A stretch of 40,723 nt of DNA from an uncultured Campylobacter sp. (GTDB lineage: Bacteria > Campylobacterota > Campylobacteria > Campylobacterales > Campylobacteraceae). The position numbers and the translations under genes are program-made. A model generated the notes under the pieces. It saw only the letters and a program-made list of their open reading frames with translations, made no database searches and had not been told where the DNA came from. Below, in pieces: positions 15,976 to 24,456 of the stretch. Numbering within the stretch: the first letter of the stretch is position 1; each line of letters starts with the position of its first letter. Where the stretch lies: positions 1-40,723 of the forward strand of contig NZ_CALKTC010000060.1 of NCBI RefSeq assembly GCF_937996225.1, in the 5' to 3' direction.

Positions 15976-16001
15976 TTTGCCTGCTATTTTAATCAGGCAA
16001 A
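15976..16001. promoter_or_regulatory. Palindrome in the divergent intergenic region
   Basis: Perfect 8-base arms TTTGCCTG and CAGGCAAA separated by 10 bases. It lies between the -10 boxes of two divergent genes, so it is a possible operator; it could also be a hairpin. No known regulator was recognised. Confidence 0.35.
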
Positions 16002-16018
16002 TGAAAGTAAATTTAAAA

Positions 16019-16024
16019 TACAAT
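16019..16024 (+). promoter_or_regulatory. Candidate -10 box of the DUF2314/ankyrin gene
   Basis: TACAAT, 30 bases before the ATG at 16055, followed by an AAGGGGAG ribosome-binding site. Confidence 0.4.
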
Positions 16025-16054
16025 ACGAATCTCAACTAAATTTAAGGGGAGCAA

Positions 16055-16918
16055 ATGGGACTGTTTAAAAAGCTATTCGGCGGCGATGACGCGTGCTGTG
16101 AGGACAAAGGCTCCTGCGAGCGCGCCGCACGCGATCTTGAAGGCGGCTGCGAAGGAAAAGGTAGCGCAGACGGCGAGCCCGTGTTTTACGCGGACGGCGA
16201 AGATGAGGCGATGCTAAAAGCATTCGAGCAGGCGCAAAAGAGCTTTCGCTACTTCTGGCGCGAGCTGTACTGGGAGCGCCTCCGCATCGTCCCCGCGCTT
16301 AGCTTTGCCTGCGTCAAGGTCGCCTTTTCGCAAGAGCTAAACGGTAGCACCGAGGTCGAGCATATGTGGGTAAACGACGTGTATTTTGACGGCGAGCGCG
16401 TTTGCGGCGTGCTCGTAAATGACCCCAACGTGCTAAGCAACGTCAAAAACGGCGACGAAGTCGCGGTGCCGCTAGAGCAGATCAGCGACTGGATGTTTGC
16501 GATAGAGGGCAAGACCTACGGCGGCTTTAGCGTGCAGGCGATGCGCAAAGCTATGAGCCAGAACGAGCGCGCCGAGCACGACGAGGCGTGGGGGTTAAAT
16601 TTCGGCGATCCGGGCGTCGTGCTGGTGGCGTACGAACAGCAGGAGCATCCGCAAAATTTAACCGAGCACCCGATGAGCGTCAATACGAAGAAAAATTTCG
16701 AGGAATTTTTGCGCGGGTATCCGGACGAGATCACGCGCACGGACGATGAGGGCTACACGATGCTGCACCACGAGGCGATCGCGGGCAATCTGACGAGGCT
16801 CGAGCTTTTGCTCGCTAAGGGTGCAGATAAAAACGCTAAAAGTATCCACGGCAAAACCGCGCTCGATTATGCTAGAGCGCTCGGCTGGGATCACGTCGCG
16901 GAGGCGCTTAGTAGGTAG
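16055..16918 (+). CDS. DUF2314-like domain with C-terminal ankyrin repeats
   Basis: A 287-residue protein starting MGLFKKLFGGDD, then a Cys/Gly-rich stretch (residues 12-35, six Cys). The middle (about 50-165) follows the DUF2314 pattern: AFEQAQKSFRYFWRELYWER, VKVAFS, EHMWVNDVYFDGERVCGVL, NGDEVAVPLEQISDWMF and YGGFSVQAMR. Residues about 225-285 form two ankyrin repeats (EGYTMLHHEAIAGNLTRLEL, HGKTALDYARALGWDHV). DUF2314 is a small beta-rich domain of unknown role, often next to other orphan domains; ankyrins mediate protein contacts. An immunity or partner-protein role is possible but unproven. It lies between two direct repeats of the MGLF leader and is rich in GC next to AT-rich flanks. Confidence 0.75.
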   Translation: MGLFKKLFGGDDACCEDKGSCERAARDLEGGCEGKGSADGEPVFYADGEDEAMLKAFEQAQKSFRYFWRELYWERLRIVPALSFACVKVAFSQELNGSTEVEHMWVNDVYFDGERVCGVLVNDPNVLSNVKNGDEVAVPLEQISDWMFAIEGKTYGGFSVQAMRKAMSQNERAEHDEAWGLNFGDPGVVLVAYEQQEHPQNLTEHPMSVNTKKNFEEFLRGYPDEITRTDDEGYTMLHHEAIAGNLTRLELLLAKGADKNAKSIHGKTALDYARALGWDHVAEALSR

Positions 16919-17139
16919 GCGGCGCAAGTTTGTCGCTTGAAATTTAGCTTTTACCGTTTGTGAAATTTAACGGCGAGTCTATGGCGATAAATTTGGCTGC
17001 ATCCGAGATGAAAATTTTACTATCGCTAGACATGCCGAATACCGTTGCGGGCATTGTTTAAATTTCGCCGCTTGTAAATTCTGTTTGCCGCCAAATACGT
17101 TCGATATAGCACGGCAAGCTTATTTAAAATTTGAAACTT
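16919..17139. other. Gap without a gene after the DUF2314/ankyrin gene
   Basis: Alternating AAATTT-type and GC-rich words, no open frame with coding character. Together with the decayed fragment it forms about 470 bases of remnant sequence. Confidence 0.4.
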
Positions 17140-17307
17140 TTAAAATTTAGGCTCGCTAGATTTATATATTTGGTTATAGTGCGAGCTACTTTGATAAAAT
17201 TTCATTAGCCGAATTTGGTTATGGCGCGAAACGCCGGCGAGGCTAAATTTTATGGCTTGTAAATTTAACTCGTACCTATTCTTTTTACCGAGGCCAAATA
17301 GCCCCAT
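17140..17307 (-). pseudogene. Decayed second copy of the MGLF gene start
   Basis: The short frame starts MGLFGLGKK exactly like the 352-residue gene, with a GGAG site and upstream DNA that aligns with it over about 95 bases. After nine codons the protein differs and stops at residue 55. The rest has an internal 45-base direct repeat (TTTGGTTATAGTGCGA at 17169 and TTTGGTTATGGCGCGA at 17214), giving SRHNQI and SHYNQI. The -10 box present in the intact copy is lost. I read it as the relic of a duplicated gene; a short expressed peptide cannot be excluded. Confidence 0.6.
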
Positions 17308-17381
17308 AATCTCCGTCTTGATTAAATTTAAAGAGTACGACGCCGATTTTTGCGCAGGCTCGGGGCGCAAATTTTAAAAAC
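17284..17381 (-). repeat. Duplicated leader/start region, copy of 15832-15930
   Basis: Both copies contain ATAGCCCCATAAT, TTAATTAAATTTAAA-like and GCGCAGGCTCGG segments in the same order and spacing, in the same orientation. They thus flank the DUF2314/ankyrin gene as direct repeats about 1.45 kb apart. Similarity fades beyond the first nine codons on one side and after GCGCAGGCTCGG on the other. Confidence 0.65.
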
Positions 17382-17388
17382 CCCGCCC

Positions 17389-18783
17389 TCACGTGTACTG
17401 AAAGCAACCGCCCAAAATCTCGCATTTCTCGCAGATCTGCACGTATATGACCCCCTCGCCCTGCACCAGCTCGCCGAATGGGATCTGCGCTAGATGCTTC
17501 ATCGTCCCGCCGCAGCTAGGGCAGCTCAGATACGCGGCATCCTGCACCCACTGCGGATAGCCGCCTACTGTCACGTCAAGCTCGTCAAAGTAGCCGTAAA
17601 AAGGCGAAACTTCGCTGCCTAGTTTAAATTTCATACCGCTCGGCCGCGCAAGATCCTGCTGCGAAAAGTAGCTCTTCTCCATCCCTTCGCCCTCGCAGCT
17701 TAGCTCCATCTCGCCGTCCGCGCCGCGTTTACAAAAATATCTGACTGAACCGACGCAGGTCGGGCAGCAGCGAAAGATCGCGTCGCGCTTTAAATTTAGA
17801 AACGCAAGCCGCGGCTCATCGGCCTTAAGACGCAGCATATCGAGCATCTCGCAGCCGCAAAACTCGCACTTTTGCCCCGTAGATCTGCCAATCTGCACGG
17901 GCTCATCCGCGTTTTGGTTTGCGCATTCGCAGCGGGCATCCTTTGCATTTTCGCTTAAATTTAAACCGCTACTGGCGTCTTTTTGCGCGTCTGATTTGAA
18001 ATTTACGCGCTCGTTCCGCAAGCTCGCGTCTTCGTCCATGCCCGTGCGAGCGCTCTGTGCGCCCACGTGTAAATTTGAAATTTCGTCTACGTCTTTTTGC
18101 GTGTTTTGTTCGGAATTTGCGCTGCCCGCACCGCCTTTGAAATTTAAAATTTCGTTTGCGTTTTCATCTCCGCGCTCGCTAGCGCAGCCGCTGTTTTTCT
18201 CCGCGCTATCTTTTACGCGCACTACTGCAAGGCACTTATCAAAAACGAGTGATTTTCGCTCACCCATCCGATCAAAGCTCCAGCCGCCGATTTGAGCGTA
18301 AATTTCGGTGCCTGCATAGAGCTTTTAGCGCCACGGCTTCGGGTTTTGATACAGCTCGTAAAAAAGCCGCGTCGTCTGCTCGTCGCCCTGCCACGCAAGC
18401 GCGCACAGAACGTCATTTAGAGTGTTTTTGGCGTTGTCTTGTAGCGAGTCTAGTTTCGCTATGAGCGCGTCTCTTACGTCCTTAGGCGCGCCGAAGTAAA
18501 GCTCCGGCGGGCAGTATATCTCCGCCGCCGCGGCGGCTCGCGCGATCCTTGGATCGTGAATACCCAGCAGGCTAAAAAGTGCCCAAAAATCGTTGTAAAT
18601 CTCCTGCCATTTTTCGATCTCGCCGATTCGCTCTGCGATTTTTAGGATCATCGCCTCCACTTCGTCCGCGCTTAGGTTTAAAATTTCATCCCGCCTCTGC
18701 CTTTGGCTGCATGAGTGGCAGATGCCGTCGAAATAGATCGTGTTTTCACCGCACTGCGGGCATAGATGGGCTTTGCTTTGCAT
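17389..18783 (-). pseudogene. Zinc-ribbon protein (DUF1963-like end) split by one in-frame TAA
   Basis: Two open frames (18325-18783, 152 residues, and 17389-18267, 292 residues) are in the same frame and read through as one 464-codon gene broken only by TAA at 18325-18327. The junction reads NPKPWR-stop-KLYAGTEIYAQIGGWSFD. I recall similar full-length proteins having PWR followed by Lys and IYAQ.GGW, so AAA to TAA is the likely change. N-terminal CPQC...CHSC, middle CEFC...CCPTC and C-terminal CPSC...CEKC are zinc-ribbon pairs. The GGYPQWVQDAAYLSCPSC end resembles DUF1963/YwqG-type proteins. About 110 residues (21-132 of the second frame) are a disordered Asn/Ser/Asp/Glu-rich insertion. The function is unknown. 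Either half may still be made: the second frame has an ATG at 18267. Confidence 0.75.
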
Positions 18784-18989
18784 TTTATCTCCTTAAATTT
18801 GGATTTAAATTTCGTCAAATTTTAGCTAAATTTTACCGCTTTTCAGTGAGTAAGCGCGGTTTAGAATTTAATGTCGCATTGAATGAGAGGCTTTATAATA
18901 CACCTAAATGCGTCATTTGCAAATATAATTCGAGCTCAAAAAAGATGTAAATTTTAAATTACGATAGAAATAGGGCGGGTTTGCGAGAT

Positions 18990-19027
18990 AAAGTAGAATT
19001 TATCTTTTTAAAGATGAATTCTACTTT
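18990..19027. terminator. Long perfect-type hairpin, likely bidirectional terminator
   Basis: 18-base arms (AAAGTAGAATTTATCTTT and AAAGATGAATTCTACTTT) match apart from one G-T wobble, with a 2-base centre. It lies just past the stop of the cytidylate-kinase-like gene (minus strand), so it probably ends the lrgAB-kinase transcript. Confidence 0.65.
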
Positions 19028-19045
19028 TGTGCGCTTAGGCACAAA

Positions 19046-19612
19046 TCACTTTTCAATGTGATGTTTGACCAGATACTCGATGATATTTACCGCATTATCG
19101 ATGCCGCAATATGACGTATCAATGCAGATATTGTAGTTTGCGGACGCGCCCCAGACTTGGTTGGTGTAGTATTGATGAAAGCTCATCCTGCCTGCGTCGC
19201 TGTTTTCCATATACTCTCGCGCGTCGGTATGGCCCTCTTTTTCTAATCTAGCGAGCTTAAACTCATCGTTCGCGCGTAAAAATACCGTCAGCAGATCCGG
19301 ATGCCCGCGCAAGAAAAACCCGGCGCAGCGCCCAAGCACTATAACGTTGCCGCCCGAGACAATCTTCTCGTAAATTGCTACGATACGATCGCGCTTCTGC
19401 TCATTGGCTAGCTCGTTGTGCGATATTGCCTGAAGTAGCGTATTTACGGGCATTTCGTTGTAGAACTCATACATCTGCTCGAAGCAGCCAAGCTCGTCTG
19501 CTTTGCGGAGCAGATCCGCCTTGGCTAGATAGGTATAGCCTAAGCGCTCGGCTAGTTTGCGCGCGGTTTCGCGCCCGCCTGCGCCCGTTTGTCTAGCGAT
19601 CGAGATTATCAT
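19046..19612 (-). CDS. Cytidylate-kinase-like P-loop protein
   Basis: A 188-residue protein of the cytidylate-kinase-like family. The N-terminus MIISIARQTGAGGRETARKL holds a nucleotide-binding loop of the variant type used in this family (GAGGRE instead of GxxGxGKS). YLAKADLLRKADELGCFEQ, VIVLGRCAGFFLRGHPDLL (second nucleotide-contact segment) and VFLRANDEFKLARL follow. The substrate is not established; proteins of this family often stand outside core nucleotide metabolism, which has its own cmk. It is 9 bases after lrgB, has AAGGAGAAA before the ATG and is clearly co-transcribed with lrgA-lrgB. That linkage is its main clue. Confidence 0.85.
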   Translation of the reverse strand: MIISIARQTGAGGRETARKLAERLGYTYLAKADLLRKADELGCFEQMYEFYNEMPVNTLLQAISHNELANEQKRDRIVAIYEKIVSGGNVIVLGRCAGFFLRGHPDLLTVFLRANDEFKLARLEKEGHTDAREYMENSDAGRMSFHQYYTNQVWGASANYNICIDTSYCGIDNAVNIIEYLVKHHIEK

Positions 19613-19621
19613 ATTTTCTCC

Positions 19622-20314
19622 TTAGATGAAATGTGCAAAAATACCGGCACCGATGACGGTAAGAAGCCCCGTAACCGCCATCGCTAAAGACGCCATTGCG
19701 CCTTCTACGTCACCGATCTCAAGAGCGCGCGCCGTTCCCATCGCGTGGCTCGCGCAGCCTAGGGCGATACCTTTTGCCATCGCCTTTTTGATGCCAAAAA
19801 TTTTAAGTAGTGCCTCGCCGAATACGCTACCGATGATGCCCGTAGCGATGATGCAGGCCACCGTTAGCGTCACGATACCGCCTAAGCTTTCGCTGATACC
19901 CATACCGATCGGCGCCGTGACAGATTTCGGTAGTAGCGTGACATACATTGTGTGATTTAGCCCAAATATCACCGACATCGCGTAGATGCTGCCTAGTCCT
20001 GCGATCATACCCGAAATCAGTCCTGCAAAAATAGCTAAAAAATTACTTCGCAAAAGCGCCAGCTGCTCGTATAGCGGCACAGCTAGACAGACGGTAATCG
20101 GCGTTAAGAAAAAGCTAATGTGCGAGGCGCTCGCGTTAAATTTTTCGTATGGAATTTTAAAGAGTAAAAGCACGCAGACGGTAAGCACGATACCGATTAG
20201 AAGCGGGTTGAAAATCGTTAGCTTAAAGCGCTTTTTTAGATAAAGCCCCAGCTCAAACGAGCCTAGACACAAAAACACGCCGAAAAAAGCGGAGTTCATT
20301 AAAATTTCTCTCAT
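19622..20314 (-). CDS. lrgB: LrgB/CidB-family membrane protein
   Basis: A 230-residue LrgB-family protein with six to seven membrane segments. LrgB partners LrgA in a holin-antiholin-like pair that affects murein hydrolase activity and export; in some bacteria and in plants, homologues carry small organic acids (pyruvate, glycolate). Signatures are LLPKSVTAPIGMGISESLGG, IATGIIGSVFGE and GCASHAMGTARALEIG. The ATG overlaps the lrgA stop by 4 bases, and 9 bases separate it from the kinase-like gene. The whole three-gene unit lies on the minus strand. Confidence 0.9.
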   Translation of the reverse strand: MREILMNSAFFGVFLCLGSFELGLYLKKRFKLTIFNPLLIGIVLTVCVLLLFKIPYEKFNASASHISFFLTPITVCLAVPLYEQLALLRSNFLAIFAGLISGMIAGLGSIYAMSVIFGLNHTMYVTLLPKSVTAPIGMGISESLGGIVTLTVACIIATGIIGSVFGEALLKIFGIKKAMAKGIALGCASHAMGTARALEIGDVEGAMASLAMAVTGLLTVIGAGIFAHFI

Positions 20315-20769
20315 TTTTTGTCGTCTCCGGATAGAATTTCGCGCTCCAGCTTCGCATCCACGCCCTTTGTATTCACGCCGTCTTGTTCGTGCGCGGCTGC
20401 GTAAAGCCTGCGCTTAACGCGGGCGAGGGCGATTTTATAAAAAATTTGCGTTACCGCGCCGCTTGCACCGATGACTACTACCGTAGAGACCGCCGTAATC
20501 GCGATGATTGCGAAAAGATGCTGGCGTAGCGCGTCGCCTGCGATGATGATCGCAGCGCCCGCCGGGATAAAGATCACTGGCATAATCTGCATAAAAAACG
20601 ACACGGTTTCTCTGATCTGCGATACTTTGATGAGTTTGAAGATCAGGGCTAAAAGCATAATGACTAGCCCATAGATGCTAGCGGGGATTGGCACAGGCAC
20701 GAGCGCCGCCAAAATCTCTGCAACAAAAGATATTCCTAAAATCACACTAAATTGGATTAAGTAGTTCAA
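20311..20769 (-). CDS. lrgA: LrgA/CidA-family membrane protein
   Basis: A 152-residue protein with four membrane helices (FSVILGISFVAEILAALV, SIYGLVIMLLALIF, SFFMQIMPVIFIPAGAAII and a fourth before residue 115), the holin-like partner of LrgB. The start is TTG at 20769 with a GAGGT site five bases away; no ATG is in place. The C-terminal 35 residues are charged and cytoplasmic. Upstream, two identical 12-base palindromes GCTAAATTTAGC (20795-20806 and 20924-20935) are seen, but this word is common throughout the window, so they may not be operators. Confidence 0.85.
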   Translation of the reverse strand: MNYLIQFSVILGISFVAEILAALVPVPIPASIYGLVIMLLALIFKLIKVSQIRETVSFFMQIMPVIFIPAGAAIIIAGDALRQHLFAIIAITAVSTVVVIGASGAVTQIFYKIALARVKRRLYAAAHEQDGVNTKGVDAKLEREILSGDDKK

Positions 20770-20968
20770 AGTTTACCTCGGATTAAAATTTAGGGCTAAA
20801 TTTAGCACTTTGCAGTTAAAATAGATATTAATCTTGCTAGGTTTGGGCGAAATTTTGCAGCAAAATTTACTTAAGCAAGCTCTGTAGCTAGGCTGTAGGT
20901 AGAATTTTGCGATTTATTATAGCGCTAAATTTAGCCTTGCGGCACGGATAAAATCTGGCGATGACTAT

Positions 20969-21220
20969 TCAATCAAGCGTCTCACCTAGCTCTATTTTGA
21001 CGCCGAGCACCTTGCAGACTAGATCAAAAATTTCAATATCGACGTTGGGCGCGTATTCGTCCAAGACCGTGTAAACTTCGGCGCGCATATCCTCATCGTG
21101 GCCCGGGTGCGAGCGCGAATACAGCTCGTCCGTGTGCCGCACGAGCGCGAGATTATCGATATCTCGCTCGCGCATCGCCTGCTTGAGCCGCTTTGAAATT
21201 TGCCATTTGAAACTTTGCAT
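20969..21220 (-). CDS. Small helical protein, 83 residues
   Basis: An isolated short frame with a clean start (ATG, AAAGGAGCG before it). The N-terminal half (SKRLKQAMRERDIDNLALVRHTDELYSR) is helical and recalls the first helices of a lambda/XRE-type DNA-binding domain. The second half, VDIEIFDLVCKVLGVKIELGE, looks like the last helices of such a domain, but the recognition helix is not clear. It is convergent with nothing and lies about 200 bases upstream of lrgA and 170 downstream of the esterase. A regulator role is a guess. Confidence 0.6.
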   Translation of the reverse strand: MQSFKWQISKRLKQAMRERDIDNLALVRHTDELYSRSHPGHDEDMRAEVYTVLDEYAPNVDIEIFDLVCKVLGVKIELGETLD

Positions 21221-21388
21221 TTTCGCTCCTTTAAATTTGCGCGATACTAGCCAAAAAGGCTTTAAAGTTTAATTTCTTAAATCCGGTGGCGCGTTTCGGC
21301 GCGATCAGCGAGCCTGCGTCGCTCGGTCTTGCGCTTGCAAATATAAACGAGCCGGGTTTAGATTGGGGCTTACCGGCTAAATAGAAGA

Positions 21389-22285
21389 TTATCTTTGCGT
21401 AAATAGCACTAAATCTTGCAAAGCCAATGGGATTACTTCGCCGTGCGAAGCGCCTTCGTAGAGCCTAAACTCGCAAGAAAGCCCCCTTGTTTTTAAAATT
21501 TCAGCTAGATCGGCCGCTTTTAAAATTCCCGCTTTATCGGTTTTTCCTTTACGCATTTCACGCGAGCCAGCAACGAGCATTATGAATTTTGCTTTTAAAT
21601 TTGATCTAAGCTTTCCCTCGTCTAGGGCATCTCTGATCAGTTGTGATTCACCCCACCATAACGAAGGCGAGGCGATAAAAAACTCGTCGAAAATCCCATC
21701 GTCGCGCAGCAAAGCATAAATACCGAATAGCCCGCCAAAAGAATGTCCGAAGTAAATTTTATCGCTTTTTGCCGTAGAGTATTTTTTATCCACGAGCGGA
21801 AATAGTTCATCTTTTACGAAATCGTAAAATTCTGCCGCGCCGCCGCCGTTTGCATATTCTTCGCCGCTCGCCGCAGGCGTTAAATCTCTCGTGCGACGCT
21901 TAGTGTCATACGCTAGCGGGCTATCGTATCCGATACCTACTATAAGGACGGTTTTATTTAATTTAGACCCGGTTTCGGCGTTTTGCTTTGCGCCATTCGC
22001 ATAAATTTTCGCATAGGAGTTTAAAAGTATCGGAAACTGCGCGTTCGCATCAACCATAAAAACTACCCTATCGTAGCGAGCGATATTTTTTTGGCGAGCT
22101 ATAAAAATTTTATATTTTTCGCCGCTTTTGCTTTTTAAAATAAAATCGCTCACGCTAAATATCTCGCGCGCAGCCTCGCTTATCCGCTCGATCTTTTGCG
22201 GCGGACGCGCGCTTAAATCGCTTGCGAATAAGCCAGCCAAAAAGATCGCCTTGCCCGTCGCGAGAAGCTTTTTTAAGCTCACCAT
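21389..22285 (-). CDS. Periplasmic siderophore-type esterase (alpha/beta hydrolase)
   Basis: A 298-residue esterase of the enterochelin-esterase/IroE family. The N-terminal 25 residues (LLATGKAIFLAGLFASDLSA) are a signal peptide or membrane anchor, so it acts in the periplasm, as does Cee of C. jejuni. The nucleophile is Ser182 in FGHSFGG and the base is His281 in GASHGEV; the acid is probably in the ILKAADLAEILK region. It would hydrolyse trilactone catecholate siderophores after uptake. It begins inside the stop of the TonB-dependent receptor gene (ATGGTGA overlap), which strongly links the two. Confidence 0.8.
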   Translation of the reverse strand: MVSLKKLLATGKAIFLAGLFASDLSARPPQKIERISEAAREIFSVSDFILKSKSGEKYKIFIARQKNIARYDRVVFMVDANAQFPILLNSYAKIYANGAKQNAETGSKLNKTVLIVGIGYDSPLAYDTKRRTRDLTPAASGEEYANGGGAAEFYDFVKDELFPLVDKKYSTAKSDKIYFGHSFGGLFGIYALLRDDGIFDEFFIASPSLWWGESQLIRDALDEGKLRSNLKAKFIMLVAGSREMRKGKTDKAGILKAADLAEILKTRGLSCEFRLYEGASHGEVIPLALQDLVLFTQR

Positions 22286-24402
22286 TTCGCACTTACCTTA
22301 AACCAAAACCTCCTGCCCTCCTCGGGATACCAATAGTAATTGCCGTCGTCTGCGAGACCCTCGTCGTATCGGACGTTATCAAAGACATTGTAGGCGGTTA
22401 AATTTAGGCTCAGATTATCGTTTAAATCGTATTGTGCACCCAAATCCGCAGTAAAAAGCTTTTTGTCGTTTTTGCTGACTCTGTTGCCCGGACCGAATTG
22501 TACGCTTGTAAGCTCGCTTTCGTAATTAAAGCCGATAAAGGTAGAAAGTGGAGCGATCGGCCTATAGCTAAGCGTCGCATGTGCGGCATGCTTCGGAGTA
22601 GCGGTCAGGGATTTGCCATCCAGCCTACTAAGATTGGTTTGGCTAAATTTAACGGCGCCGTTTGGCGTATAGATCGTAGGATCTCCGGTTTCGATCTCGG
22701 AGTGGCTATAGGTATAGTTTGCCTTGAAATTTAGCCTCTTAGTAATATCGTAATCGCCACTCAGTTCAACGCCGTAAACCTCGGCTCCTTCTATATTAAA
22801 ATACGTTCCCCAACCCGGGCAATTAACGCTCGGTGCGCCGGCGCAGCCTCCGTAAGCGGGAATCCTATTGATATTGCTGCCATCGGTATCTAAAATTTTA
22901 TCTTTGAAGTCGTTTTTAAATAGCGTGATATTGCCGCGCAGATCGTCTGCATTGTCGTAATAAAGCCCGATCTCGTAGGTCGTGCTTTTCTCGGGCTTTA
23001 AATCCTTGTTACCGAAATCTATAATCCTCCAGCCGCCCTGAATCGTGCCTACTTCCGGCGAAATTTGATTGACGTTGGGAGTTTTATAACCGGTTGCGAC
23101 GCCGCCTTTGATCGTCCAGGTATCACCTATATTAAACGTCGCGTAGGCTCTAGGAGAAAAGTGGTTGCCGAAGTATTCGTTGTGCGTGAGCCTGCCGCCG
23201 AGCGTTAAAAATAGCGTATTTTCCAAAATTTCGATCTCATCCTCTAAAAATCCCGCATGCTCGTTCATAGAAAATCGCTGCGGAGAGCGTAAATTTTGCC
23301 TATTCGCGTTTGAAACGATGAAAGTGGTTTGCACATCCTGTTTGCTAAAATCGTAGCCGAAGGTAAGCGTATTTATACCGAGATAAGTCGTAAATTTGGA
23401 ATTAAAATTTCTATTTTTTACGATTGCGGGAGAAAGGCTATCAAAAATGCTCGTACGGCGAGTCTTGTCCCAAAAATAACTTATATCAGTACTTAAGCTT
23501 TCAAACTCACCCAAATATCCGACGCCGTGATTTTCTCTTTTATATTTATAATGATTTAATCCGCGCGCGTTGGGATAAACGGCGGTTTTACCAAGAGTTC
23601 TTGAATAATCGTGATTTTGCCTCCCGGTTTGAACGTAAAATTTATTATTTTCATCCGGCGCTAGCCAAAGCTTGGCGTTAGAATCCGATTTATCACTCTT
23701 TTGATAGCCTCCCTTATAGCCGTCCTCGTCGCGCAGCTTTTTATATCCCCACAACTGAAGCGCTGCATACTGCCCGAAGGGAATATTGACGTAGGCTTCG
23801 CCCATCTTGCCGTCTCCGATACCTTCGTGATCTTGGATAGTTGTAGATATAGCAGCGCTTCCGCTAAATTTAGAAAAATCCTTTTTCGTAATGATATTTA
23901 TCACGCCGCCCACCGCGTCACTACCGTAAAGCGAGCTCATCGGCCCTCTGATGACCTCGATCCTCTCGATCGCTCCTGCGGGCGGGATAAAATTTGAGTT
24001 CATATCGCCCGCTCCGCCTTTTGGGTTCGCCGCCGCGGAACTTACACGTTTGCCGTCGATAAGCACAAGGGTTTGAGAACTTTCCATTCCTCTGATGGAT
24101 ATCCCGCTTGCCGGGCCGTCGTCGCCTGCGATAACGCTGACGCCAGGCATTTTATTCGCGATATCGTGCAGCGAAGTGAAGCTGCCGCTTGATATCTCTT
24201 TATTATCCAAGGTGGAAATGGTGGCGGGCGCCTGCCTAATATCTTGGCGAAAGCCGCTCGCGCTTACTACGATTTCGCCAAGATTCGTGCTATTCGCGTC
24301 ACTGCTTAGGTGTGAGCCTTCGACGCCGCATAAAATCGAAACGCTCGCGCATATCGATAATGCGATAAATTTCGCCTTTTTAAAATACATATCTTTTTGC
24401 AT
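22279..24402 (-). CDS. TonB-dependent siderophore receptor (FepA/CfrA-like)
   Basis: A 707-residue outer-membrane receptor. The signal peptide is followed by a TonB box in GEIVVSASGF, and the plug domain (about 55-170) has PGVSVIAGDDGPASGISIRG, TLVLIDGKRVSSAAANPKGG and IEVIRGPMSSLYGSDAVGGV. A 22-strand barrel then ends with the terminal aromatic RRFWFKVSAKW. The plug and the linked trilactone-type esterase suggest a catecholate siderophore such as enterobactin. The downstream overlap with the esterase makes a two-gene operon. A candidate Fur site and a -10 box lie 30-75 bases before the ATG. ExbBD/TonB are not in this window. Confidence 0.92.
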   Translation of the reverse strand: MQKDMYFKKAKFIALSICASVSILCGVEGSHLSSDANSTNLGEIVVSASGFRQDIRQAPATISTLDNKEISSGSFTSLHDIANKMPGVSVIAGDDGPASGISIRGMESSQTLVLIDGKRVSSAAANPKGGAGDMNSNFIPPAGAIERIEVIRGPMSSLYGSDAVGGVINIITKKDFSKFSGSAAISTTIQDHEGIGDGKMGEAYVNIPFGQYAALQLWGYKKLRDEDGYKGGYQKSDKSDSNAKLWLAPDENNKFYVQTGRQNHDYSRTLGKTAVYPNARGLNHYKYKRENHGVGYLGEFESLSTDISYFWDKTRRTSIFDSLSPAIVKNRNFNSKFTTYLGINTLTFGYDFSKQDVQTTFIVSNANRQNLRSPQRFSMNEHAGFLEDEIEILENTLFLTLGGRLTHNEYFGNHFSPRAYATFNIGDTWTIKGGVATGYKTPNVNQISPEVGTIQGGWRIIDFGNKDLKPEKSTTYEIGLYYDNADDLRGNITLFKNDFKDKILDTDGSNINRIPAYGGCAGAPSVNCPGWGTYFNIEGAEVYGVELSGDYDITKRLNFKANYTYSHSEIETGDPTIYTPNGAVKFSQTNLSRLDGKSLTATPKHAAHATLSYRPIAPLSTFIGFNYESELTSVQFGPGNRVSKNDKKLFTADLGAQYDLNDNLSLNLTAYNVFDNVRYDEGLADDGNYYWYPEEGRRFWFKVSAKW

Positions 24403-24434
24403 TTTTGTTCCTCTATTTTGAAATTTAATCGCGG

Positions 24435-24440
24435 ATTATA
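24435..24440 (-). promoter_or_regulatory. -10 box of the receptor-esterase operon
   Basis: TATAAT on the minus strand, 33 bases before the ATG at 24402. The candidate Fur site at 24457-24475 lies about 17 bases upstream, where a -35 element would be. Confidence 0.5.
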
Positions 24441-24456
24441 ACTCAAGGCGGATAAA

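Noticed and set aside
20795..20935. Two identical GCTAAATTTAGC palindromes as lrgA operators
   Set aside because: The same word occurs inside folP (near 12870) and close variants are everywhere, so the pair has little weight.
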